A stretch of 5,141 nt of DNA, taken from contig JAGNOB010000176.1 in the NCBI GenBank assembly GCA_017990305.1, forward strand, positions 1-5,141, given 5' to 3'. The position numbers were made by a program, and so were the translations under genes. This document shows positions 1 to 5,141 of the stretch, piece after piece. How positions within the stretch are numbered: position 1 is the first letter of the stretch; every line of letters begins with the position of its first letter. The notes below the pieces were generated by a model that ran no database searches, was not told where the DNA came from, and saw only the letters and a list, made by a program, of their open reading frames with translations. The stretch is from Leucobacter sp. Its GTDB lineage: Bacteria > Actinomycetota > Actinomycetes > Actinomycetales > Microbacteriaceae.

Positions 1-611
1 CCGATGAGCAGCCCGAGGCCGACGAACGGCAGCGTCGGGATGCCGTGGTCGCTTGCTGCACCAGTCGCGTAGTAGGCCGCGTTGCCCGCGGCTGCAACGA
101 GCGCGAACGCAATTCCGAGGGGGTGCAGGGAGACCCCGGCGAGCACTCCAGAAATTGAGACGACGCCGAGTACCGCGATCCCAGCACCGGCGAGGGTCAC
201 CCAGGACGGCGCCACGCGGCTCCTTGCCCACATCCACAACATGAGCATGACGGGGCCAGTGAACTCAATGAGCAGAGCAAGGCTAGGCGGAATGTACTGA
301 ACAGCAAGAAAGAAAGCGAGCTGGCAACCCGCGACCGCGAGCACCCCAAAAACGAGTAGCTGTGGCCAAGCGCGGCGCACGAGATCCCAGCGGCCACGCA
401 TGAGAACGATCGTCGGCCAGAGCAGAACAATCGCGGAGAAGGCGATGCGCGCTGTCGTCGCTGCGCCAGCTGACCAGCCTGCCTGCATGAGCGCGCTCGC
501 GAAGATACCTGACAGCGCGAAGGATGCTGCAGATCCGATCGCAAGGAGGAAGCCAGCGATTGCTGTGTTTGGGGCCGCAGCCGGGGGTGCGGGAGCGCTC
601 GCGTGCATCAT
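1..611 (-). CDS. EamA/DMT-family transporter, partial (C-terminus beyond left edge)
   Basis: This is an integral membrane protein of the drug/metabolite transporter superfamily (EamA type), probably an exporter of amino acids or other small metabolites; the substrate cannot be read from sequence. The frame is open from ATG at 611 to the left edge, giving 203 visible residues, about two thirds of a usual 290-310 aa protein. After an Ala/Pro-rich cytoplasmic start come hydrophobic segments at about residues 18-41, 49-71, 86-107, 110-129, 137-159 and 162-184, with a seventh beginning near 194. The first EamA repeat spans about 18-158, with a family-typical stretch (QYIPPSLALLIEFTGPV, about 105-121) between helices 3 and 4; the second repeat begins near 163. 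A second ATG follows immediately at 608, and a weak AGG lies 6 nt before that second ATG, so either may be used. It is divergent from the M20 gene. Family assignment is firm; function is inferred from family only. Confidence 0.87.
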   Translation of the reverse strand, partial: MMHASAPAPPAAAPNTAIAGFLLAIGSAASFALSGIFASALMQAGWSAGAATTARIAFSAIVLLWPTIVLMRGRWDLVRRAWPQLLVFGVLAVAGCQLAFFLAVQYIPPSLALLIEFTGPVMLMLWMWARSRVAPSWVTLAGAGIAVLGVVSISGVLAGVSLHPLGIAFALVAAAGNAAYYATGAASDHGIPTLPFVGLGLLI

Positions 612-634
612 TGCCTATCGGTGCCGTGCTGGTG

Positions 635-640
635 AGGATA
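635..640 (-). promoter_or_regulatory. Possible -10 element for the EamA transporter gene
   Basis: Read on the minus strand, TATCCT (positions 640 to 635) resembles an actinobacterial -10 hexamer and would place a transcript start near 628, leaving a leader of about 17 nt before the ATG at 611. No recognisable -35 hexamer lies at the expected distance. This is a motif match only. Confidence 0.25.
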
Positions 641-667
641 GTTCAGAGGGTACCGCGTTCGCCCCGC

Positions 668-680
668 TATGGTGGAGGCA
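668..680 (+). promoter_or_regulatory. Candidate leaderless promoter (-10 TATGGT) for the M20 gene
   Basis: TATGGT at 668-673 fits the actinobacterial TANNNT -10 consensus. Its last T is exactly 7 bases upstream of the A of the ATG at 680, which is the geometry expected when transcription starts on the first base of the start codon. The only Shine-Dalgarno-like sequence, GGAGG at 674-678, sits just one base from the ATG, too close for normal initiation. A good -35 element is not visible (645-650 is AGAGGG), which is common for such promoters. No start mapping is available here, so this is an inference. Confidence 0.4.
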
Positions 681-1990
681 TGGCAACCGAGCTCGATGTA
701 GAACTGTCCGAAACGGCCCGAATCGCACGCGATCTCATCCGGATTGATACGTCAAACCGCGGTGGTGGCGATGCGAACCCCGAGCGCCCAGCCGCCGACT
801 ACGTGTCGGCCTACTTGCGAGAGCTCGGGCTTGATCCCGTGACGATCGAATCGGCTCCGGGGCGCGCGAGCGTCGTAGCCCGTGTGGCCGGCCGCGAGCC
901 GAACCTCCCGGCACTCGTGCTGCACGGCCACCTCGACGTTGTTCCGGCGGATCCCGCGAACTGGTCGGTCGATCCATTCGCCGGCGTCATCAAGGATGGC
1001 CTGCTCTGGGGTCGCGGCGCCGTTGATATGAAGGACATGGACGCCATGATCCTCACCTCGATTGCTGAGATCCTCCGTGCTGGCGAGCAGCCGAGGCGCG
1101 ACATTATCCTCGCGTTCTTCGCGGACGAAGAGAACGGCGGCATCTACGGCTCGCACCACCTGGTCGAGCACTACCCCGAACTGTTCGCAGGGGCGGGCAC
1201 CGCCATCAGCGAGGTCGGCGGCTACTCGATCGACATTGCAGGCAATCGTGCCTACCTTATTCAGACGGGCGAGAAGGCACTTGACTGGATCCGGCTACGT
1301 GCACGCGGCACAGCCGCTCACGGCTCGCGTGTCTGGCACGACAACGCGGTCACCCGGCTTGCAGAGGCCATTGCGGCGCTCGGGCGCCACGAATGGCCGA
1401 TCGCGCTCTGTGACACGACGCGCGAACTCGTTGATGAGATCGCGAAGCTCGTCGGGGAGGATCCGAGGGAAATCAACCCAGAGGAGCTCGTGCTCAGCCT
1501 CGGTAAGGGGGCCGGATTCATTCAGGCGAGTCTGCGCAACACCTCGAACCCGACGGTGCTCACTGCGGGGTACAAGCACAACGTGATTCCCGACACGGCC
1601 GAGGCTCTCGTGGACGTGCGCACGCTACCGACCGAGCAGGAGCAGGTGCGTGCAGAGATCCAACGCATCGTCGGCGACGACATCGAAATCGAGATCGTGC
1701 ACTCGGACATCGGCCTTGAGGTCCCCTTCGCGGGTGAACTCGTCGACGCGATGAAGGCCGCTCTCGAAACGCATGACCCCGGCGCGAAAGTGCTGCCGTA
1801 CATGCTGTCGGGAGGTACCGACAATAAGGCGCTTGCCCGGCTCGGTATCACCGGATACGGCTTCGCCCCGCTGAAGCTTCCAGCGGATCTCGACTTCCCC
1901 GGGATGTTCCACGGAGTCGACGAGCGTGTGCCCCTTGACGCGCTTGATTTCGGCCACCGCGTGCTCGCGGACTTGCTGCGCGCTTACTGA
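680..1990 (+). CDS. M20-family zinc metallopeptidase/amidohydrolase
   Basis: A 436-aa cytoplasmic dizinc hydrolase of the M20 family (ArgE/DapE/ACY1/CPG2 group), which cleaves amide bonds of N-acylated amino acids or small peptides. The expected residues are visible: H84 and D86 in LHGHLDVVP, bridging D116 in GRGAVDMK, catalytic E150 and ligand E151 in ADEENGG, E178 in AISEVGG as the third-site ligand, and H411 in [10 protein letters not shown]214 in TAAHGS is the conserved histidine of the lid/dimerisation domain (about residues 200-315), inserted in the catalytic domain. The C-terminal [12 protein letters not shown] motif is also typical. ATG 680 is chosen because the family N-terminus begins there; the frame stays open upstream to 524 but that stretch is not protein-like. 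Homologues are often labelled DapE2, but genuine succinyl-diaminopimelate desuccinylase activity is not supported by the motifs alone; the substrate is unknown. It is the first gene of the plus-strand run, 73 bp before uppP. Confidence 0.93.
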   Translation: MATELDVELSETARIARDLIRIDTSNRGGGDANPERPAADYVSAYLRELGLDPVTIESAPGRASVVARVAGREPNLPALVLHGHLDVVPADPANWSVDPFAGVIKDGLLWGRGAVDMKDMDAMILTSIAEILRAGEQPRRDIILAFFADEENGGIYGSHHLVEHYPELFAGAGTAISEVGGYSIDIAGNRAYLIQTGEKALDWIRLRARGTAAHGSRVWHDNAVTRLAEAIAALGRHEWPIALCDTTRELVDEIAKLVGEDPREINPEELVLSLGKGAGFIQASLRNTSNPTVLTAGYKHNVIPDTAEALVDVRTLPTEQEQVRAEIQRIVGDDIEIEIVHSDIGLEVPFAGELVDAMKAALETHDPGAKVLPYMLSGGTDNKALARLGITGYGFAPLKLPADLDFPGMFHGVDERVPLDALDFGHRVLADLLRAY

Positions 1991-2010
1991 TCCCTCAGTA
2001 CCGCTTGGGC

Positions 2011-2016
2011 TAGTCT
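2011..2016 (+). promoter_or_regulatory. Possible -10 element ahead of uppP
   Basis: TAGTCT in the 73-bp gap between the M20 gene and uppP fits TANNNT and would give a leader of roughly 40 nt before the uppP ATG. No convincing -35 hexamer is present (1988-1993 reads TGATCC). uppP could instead, or also, be transcribed from the M20 promoter, since no terminator-like hairpin is evident in this gap. Confidence 0.3.
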
Positions 2017-2047
2017 GGACGACGGCCCGCAGCGCGCGCCATGAGAC

Positions 2048-2053
2048 GGAAGG
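2048..2053 (+). promoter_or_regulatory. Ribosome binding site fixing the uppP start
   Basis: GGAAGG lies 10 nt upstream of the ATG at 2064. It supports that start over the much longer open frame that begins at 1926 inside the M20 gene. An ATG at 2041 is in a different frame from uppP. Confidence 0.6.
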
Positions 2054-2063
2054 TCACCACCGC

Positions 2064-2933
2064 ATGGGTATTTTCGAGGCGATCATCCTCGGCATCGTTC
2101 AGGGGCTCACTGAGTTCCTGCCGGTTTCTTCGAGTGCACACCTTCGGGTGACGAGCGAACTCCTTGGCATCGGTGATGCCGGAGCAGCGTTTACAGCGAT
2201 CACTCAGATCGGCACCGAAGCGGCGGTCATCGTCTTCTTCTGGCGAGACATCGTGCGAATCATTGGGCAATGGTTCCGCTCGCTATCCGGAAAGACGGTT
2301 CCCCGGAACGATCCAGACGCAAAAATGGGTTGGTGGATCATTCTCGGCACGATCCCGATCGTTGTACTCGGTCTCCTGTTCCAAGATGCGATCGAGACGA
2401 CGCTGCGGTCGCTCTGGTTCACTGCAATCTCGCTCATTGTCTTCGGTCTGCTGCTTGGCGTTGCCGACCGGCTGGGGTCGAAAGTGCGTCCCATCGAGAA
2501 GCTCACGTGGAAGCATGGCCTCATCTATGGCCTCGCGCAGGCGGCGTCTCTCATTCCCGGCGTCTCACGCTCGGGTGGAACCATCACCGCAGGCCTCTTT
2601 ATGGGGTACAAGCGTGAGGCCGCGGCTCGCTACTCGTTCCTGCTCGCCATCCCCGCTGTGCTTGGCTCGGGCTTCTACCAGGTCTTCAAAGTCATCAAGT
2701 CGCCAGAGAACCAGGCTCCGTGGAGCATGACGATTGTCGCGACAATCGTTGCGTTCGCTATCGCGCTCGTCGTGATCGGCTTCTTCATGCGTTACATCTC
2801 GAAGCGAAGCTTCATGCCGTTCGTGATCTACCGCGTGCTCATTGGCGGCGTGATCATCGCGCTGCTGCTTACCGGCGTCTTGACCCCCGGCGGCGAGGTC
2901 GCTGCCCAGGCTGCGATCGGAGCTACCCCGTGA
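2064..2933 (+). CDS. uppP: Undecaprenyl-diphosphatase (UppP/BacA)
   Basis: A 289-aa polytopic membrane enzyme that dephosphorylates undecaprenyl diphosphate to undecaprenyl phosphate, recycling the lipid carrier used for peptidoglycan and other surface polymers; in other bacteria extra copies give bacitracin resistance. Two family signatures are clear: the N-terminal glutamate-rich motif [15 protein letters not shown] with Q13, E17, S22-S24 and H26, and the PGVSRSGG motif with R169 and S170. A conserved [14 protein letters not shown] helix lies between them. Several hydrophobic helices follow to the C-terminus, in keeping with the family's usual 260-290 aa. The protein ends in an Ala-rich stretch after the last helix. 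The initiator ATG at 2064 is preceded by GGAAGG and begins directly with the family N-terminus ([10 protein letters not shown]). The stop codon overlaps the start of mshC, so the two genes are very probably co-transcribed and translationally coupled. Confidence 0.97.
   Translation: MGIFEAIILGIVQGLTEFLPVSSSAHLRVTSELLGIGDAGAAFTAITQIGTEAAVIVFFWRDIVRIIGQWFRSLSGKTVPRNDPDAKMGWWIILGTIPIVVLGLLFQDAIETTLRSLWFTAISLIVFGLLLGVADRLGSKVRPIEKLTWKHGLIYGLAQAASLIPGVSRSGGTITAGLFMGYKREAAARYSFLLAIPAVLGSGFYQVFKVIKSPENQAPWSMTIVATIVAFAIALVVIGFFMRYISKRSFMPFVIYRVLIGGVIIALLLTGVLTPGGEVAAQAAIGATP
2919..2933 (+). promoter_or_regulatory. mshC ribosome binding site and GTGA stop/start overlap
   Basis: GGAG at 2919-2922 lies 7 nt before the GTG start of mshC at 2930. 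The GTGA at 2930-2933 contains both that start and the TGA stop of uppP, a classic arrangement for translational coupling by ribosome re-initiation. This decides the mshC start over the long upstream open extension (to 2720), which merely reads through uppP in another frame. Confidence 0.75.
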
Positions 2934-4210
2934 GAACTTGGACCCCGCCCGTGATCCCCGAGCTGCCAGGATCGGGTGAAGCGCCGAAACTCTTCAACAC
3001 GGCGACGGGCCGCATGGAGCACCCCGCGATTCAGGATGACCGCGCAACGCTGTACGTGTGTGGGCTTACTCCCTACGACGCGACGCACATTGGTCACGCC
3101 TTTACCTACCTCACTTTTGACATCATGCAGCGTGCATGGCGCGACGCCGGTATCGAGACGGTATATGCCCAGAACATCACCGACATCGACGATCCGCTGC
3201 TCGAGCGGGCGAACGACACCGGTGTCGACTGGCGAGCTCTTGCCGACGAGCAGATCGGGCTATACCGCTCCGATATGCACCGCCTCGGCATGATCCCACC
3301 TGCCCACTTCGTTGCGGTAACCGAGGCAATCGACGAGATCGCGTATGGGGTGAAGCAGCTCATTGAGCGTGGCTTCGCGTACACCGTGCCAACGCCTGAA
3401 TCTGAGGGCGACGACATTTACTTCGACGTGCGAGGCGCGCAAAAGGAGTCGCAGTGGCGACTCGGCGATGTCGCACCGTACGAGCGCGACCTGCTCGAAA
3501 CCTTGAGCGCCGAGCGCGGGGGAGACCCCGAGCGTGAGGGCAAGCGAGACGTGCTCGATCCGCTGCTCTGGCGCGCCGCACGCGAGGGCGAACCGAGCTG
3601 GGAGTCGGCCGTCGGAATCGGCCGCCCCGGCTGGCACATCGAGTGCACAGTGATAGCGCGTGAGGCGCTCGGAGAGCTGTTCACCGTGCAGGGCGGCGGG
3701 CACGATCTCGTGTTCCCTCACCACGAATTCACCGCAGCGCACGCGACCGCAATCTCGGGCAAGCCGCTCGCGCACGCATACTGCCATGCGGCGCTCGTGT
3801 CGTACGACGGCCACAAAATGTCGAAGTCGCGGGGCAACCTGGTGTTCGTTTCGAAGCTGCTCGATGGGGCGCACGCCGGACACTGCGTCGACCCGTCAGC
3901 GATCCGTCTTGCGCTGCTCGCCAACCACTACCGCTCAGAGTGGGAATGGTTCGATAGTGATCTCGAACGGGCCGAACGACGACTCGCGGCGTGGCGTGAG
4001 GGCCTCGCACGTACGCCGGAGGAGCCCGCATCCGCCGCGGTAGTGCTCCAGCAACTCCGCGCTGCGATGGCGAACGACCTCGACACCCCAGTGATGCTCG
4101 CGACGCTCGACGCAGCGCTCGACGCTGGCGTCGACGACCCCTGCTTGATTGCAAACGCCGTGCACGCGCTGCTTGGCGTGCAGCTCCAGCCCAGCGAGTG
4201 CGCCGAGTAG
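2930..4210 (+). CDS. mshC: Cysteine:GlcN-Ins ligase MshC (mycothiol biosynthesis)
   Basis: A 426-aa cytoplasmic enzyme that activates cysteine with ATP and joins it to 1-D-myo-inosityl-2-amino-2-deoxy-alpha-D-glucopyranoside, the penultimate step of mycothiol synthesis before acetylation by MshD. It is a class I cysteinyl-tRNA synthetase paralogue without the tRNA-binding anticodon domain. Visible motifs are [16 protein letters not shown] with C44 (zinc) and the HIGH-like H53-I54-G55-H56; [24 protein letters not shown] with C239 (zinc); FPHHEF with H264/H265, one of which should be the third zinc ligand; and KMSKS at 296-300 (ATP binding). The N-terminus with W4 and a Pro-rich lead resembles MshC, and the length (family about 410 aa) and TPYDATH, rather than a true CysS context, favour MshC over CysS. 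The start is GTG, fixed by the overlap with uppP and a good GGAG. The last residues precede a tandem duplication at the stop codon. MshA, MshB and MshD are not in the window. Confidence 0.96.
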   Translation: MRTWTPPVIPELPGSGEAPKLFNTATGRMEHPAIQDDRATLYVCGLTPYDATHIGHAFTYLTFDIMQRAWRDAGIETVYAQNITDIDDPLLERANDTGVDWRALADEQIGLYRSDMHRLGMIPPAHFVAVTEAIDEIAYGVKQLIERGFAYTVPTPESEGDDIYFDVRGAQKESQWRLGDVAPYERDLLETLSAERGGDPEREGKRDVLDPLLWRAAREGEPSWESAVGIGRPGWHIECTVIAREALGELFTVQGGGHDLVFPHHEFTAAHATAISGKPLAHAYCHAALVSYDGHKMSKSRGNLVFVSKLLDGAHAGHCVDPSAIRLALLANHYRSEWEWFDSDLERAERRLAAWREGLARTPEEPASAAVVLQQLRAAMANDLDTPVMLATLDAALDAGVDDPCLIANAVHALLGVQLQPSECAE

Positions 4211-4220
4211 CGCCGAGTAG
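4201..4220 (+). repeat. Perfect 10-bp tandem duplication at the mshC stop codon
   Basis: CGCCGAGTAG occurs twice in direct succession. The first copy ends with the mshC TAG stop (4208-4210); the second copy is noncoding and repeats the TAG in another frame. Loss or gain of one unit would leave the encoded MshC C-terminus unchanged, so the duplication is probably neutral and looks like replication slippage. Confidence 0.85.
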
Positions 4221-4235
4221 CGCGGGGAGAAGCCG

Positions 4236-4275
4236 GCCGAAGGCCCAGTTAGCGCGTGCTGGCTGGGCCCTCGGC
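4236..4275. terminator. Shared hairpin terminator between convergent mshC and PAC2 genes
   Basis: The arms 4236-4248 (GCCGAAGGCCCAG) and 4263-4275 (CTGGGCCCTCGGC) pair in 12 of 13 positions, with one A/C mismatch and a 14-nt loop. It lies 25 bp after the mshC stop and could end transcripts from both sides. There is no real T tract after either arm, as is common for GC-rich actinobacterial terminators. The right arm and loop lie inside the last codons of the PAC2 gene. The left arm is also part of a small alternative hairpin GGCC-GAA-GGCC at 4235-4245. Assignment rests on structure and position only. Confidence 0.6.
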
Positions 4276-5141
4276 GTCTGTGGGGTCGTCGCTGTCTGGT
4301 GCGCCGTCGACGTCTGCTGGGTTCCCAGCTTCTTCGGGGCCTTCACTGTCTGACGGTGTGTCGCTGGGAGACAGGGTTTCCGCGTCGATTGCACCGAACT
4401 GCCCGCGCGAGTCTTGTTCGAGGAACTTCTCGAACTCAGCTGCGAGGGCGTCGCCAGTTGTCTCCGCTGCGAGCGCGTCGTCCCGTGCCTCTTCAAGGCT
4501 GCGGATATAGCGCGTCATGTCGTCGTCGTTCTCGGCGATCCGGTTGATATTGCTCTCCCAGTCGGTCGCCTGGGCGAAGAGCTCGCCGCGAGGGATCACG
4601 ATGTCGAGCAGCTCCTCGAGCTTGTCAAGAATCGCGAGCGTCGCCTTCGGGGAGGGCGCCGAATGCACGTAGTGCGGCACCTGTACCCAGAGGGACAGGC
4701 TGTCGATGGTGGCTGCCTCGAGCGCGATGTCGATCGCGGTCACTATCCCGACGGGGCCCTCATAGTCGCTGCGTTCAGCGCCATAGCGGTCGCGAAGAAT
4801 TGGGTCTTCCGAGCTGACGCTAGTGATGATCGGGCGCGAGTGCGGTGCGTCGGAGTACATCGAACCAAGCAGTACGACGAGGTCGACGCCCCACACCTCC
4901 GCGAGCTCGACAACCTCGTCGGCGAAGTTCTCCCAGTCGCGCCCCGGCTCGTAGCCGGGCATGAAGAAGAGGTCGTGCACCGGGCTGCCGTCGATGCGTG
5001 TGATCGCGTCGGTCTCGGTCTCCTTGGTGGCTTCCTCACCGCGGTCGGCTGCAGCGAGCCCGTGTGTTGGCGAGGGGCGGTGAACCGTCCCATAGAGCCG
5101 CGTGTCAGGCCAGTCGATGACGCGCTGCCCCTGCTCATCGC
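4249..5141 (-). CDS. PAC2-family protein, partial (N-terminus beyond right edge)
   Basis: This belongs to the PAC2 family, named for eukaryotic proteasome assembly chaperone 2; the bacterial members are soluble proteins without an established function. The frame is open from the right edge to TAA at 4249-4251, giving 296 visible residues; the true start lies beyond the window. A GTG at 4980 is an internal codon, because the frame continues upstream without a stop into protein-like sequence (RVIDWPDTRLYG). Family landmarks, counted from the edge, are FFMPGYEPGRDW near 58-69, VVLLGSMYSDAPHSRP just after it, YEGPVGIV, and LWVQVPHYVHSAPSPKATL in the central region, followed by a helical section rich in E, D and A. 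The last 40 residues are a low-complexity acidic tail (12 D/E, one R) that looks disordered. The gene converges on mshC and shares a terminator hairpin with it. Family is firm; any proteasome link here is speculation. Confidence 0.88.
   Translation of the reverse strand, partial: DEQGQRVIDWPDTRLYGTVHRPSPTHGLAAADRGEEATKETETDAITRIDGSPVHDLFFMPGYEPGRDWENFADEVVELAEVWGVDLVVLLGSMYSDAPHSRPIITSVSSEDPILRDRYGAERSDYEGPVGIVTAIDIALEAATIDSLSLWVQVPHYVHSAPSPKATLAILDKLEELLDIVIPRGELFAQATDWESNINRIAENDDDMTRYIRSLEEARDDALAAETTGDALAAEFEKFLEQDSRGQFGAIDAETLSPSDTPSDSEGPEEAGNPADVDGAPDSDDPTDAEGPASTR

Noticed and set aside
1062..1586. A 174-aa plus-strand frame inside the M20 gene
   Set aside because: Low-complexity Arg/Ser/Thr composition in an alternate frame of a gene whose catalytic residues are all in the other frame.
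2041..2151. A short frame (ATG 2041 to TGA 2151) overlapping the start of uppP, considered as a leader peptide
   Set aside because: It has no good ribosome binding site of its own, and its codons mostly overlap uppP; nothing suggests attenuation.
2164..2730. A 188-aa plus-strand frame inside uppP
   Set aside because: Ser/Arg-rich composition typical of an out-of-frame reading of a membrane protein gene; uppP has full motif support.
3260..3883. A 207-aa minus-strand open frame inside mshC
   Set aside because: It is a complement shadow of the mshC codons with no start context or family resemblance.
4101..4137. Repeated CTCGACGC-like words inside mshC
   Set aside because: They simply encode a repeating Leu-Asp-Ala helix pattern (LDAALDAG) with a biased codon set and need no separate explanation.
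2930..4210. Cysteinyl-tRNA synthetase (CysS) as the identity of mshC
   Set aside because: The two families share HIGH, KMSKS and zinc ligands, but the [11 protein letters not shown] region, the lack of a full C-terminal tRNA-binding domain and the 426-aa length fit MshC.
3729..4496. A 255-aa open frame on the minus strand across the mshC end and the PAC2 end
   Set aside because: It is very Arg/Ser/Thr-rich, crosses two genes with clear family motifs, and shows no recognisable domain. Long antisense frames are expected in GC-rich DNA.
4978..4980. GTG considered as the start of the PAC2 gene
   Set aside because: The same frame stays open to the window edge with protein-like sequence (RVIDWPDTRLYG), so the gene begins farther right.

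Overview
The window reads as chromosomal DNA from a high-GC actinobacterium. The strongest marker is a complete mycothiol ligase gene (mshC), because mycothiol is made by actinobacteria. A PAC2-family protein of actinobacterial type and strong G/C preference at third codon positions agree with this. The protein style is compatible with Microbacteriaceae (Leucobacter-like), but that narrower placement is an inference from memory and not proven here.

Layout from left to right: (1) 1-611, minus strand, the N-terminal part of an EamA/DMT-family membrane transporter that runs off the left edge; (2) 612-679, a 68-bp divergent intergenic region with a candidate leaderless promoter for the next gene; (3) 680-1990, plus strand, an M20-family metallopeptidase; (4) 2064-2933, plus strand, undecaprenyl-diphosphatase UppP; (5) 2930-4210, plus strand, mshC, overlapping uppP by four bases; (6) 4211-4248, a short convergent gap holding a 10-bp tandem duplication and most of the left side of a strong hairpin; (7) 4249-5141, minus strand, a PAC2-family protein with an acidic C-terminal tail, running off the right edge.

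The three plus-strand genes probably form a transcription unit (M20 peptidase, uppP, mshC), with uppP and mshC almost certainly translationally coupled. UppP recycles the lipid carrier for cell-wall synthesis at the membrane. MshC makes the cysteine-bearing precursor of mycothiol in the cytoplasm. The M20 enzyme hydrolyses an unidentified amide or peptide. They do not form one obvious pathway, but from memory the same neighbourhood (M20/dapE2, uppP, mshC, PAC2) occurs in mycobacteria, so the cluster looks like conserved core actinobacterial gene order and not a mobile or accessory island. I see no insertion sequence, phage gene, CRISPR array, tRNA or rRNA. I did not find a convincing undescribed system. 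The points most worth checking are the leaderless-looking start of the M20 gene, the shared terminator, and the PAC2 protein of unknown bacterial function with its acidic tail.
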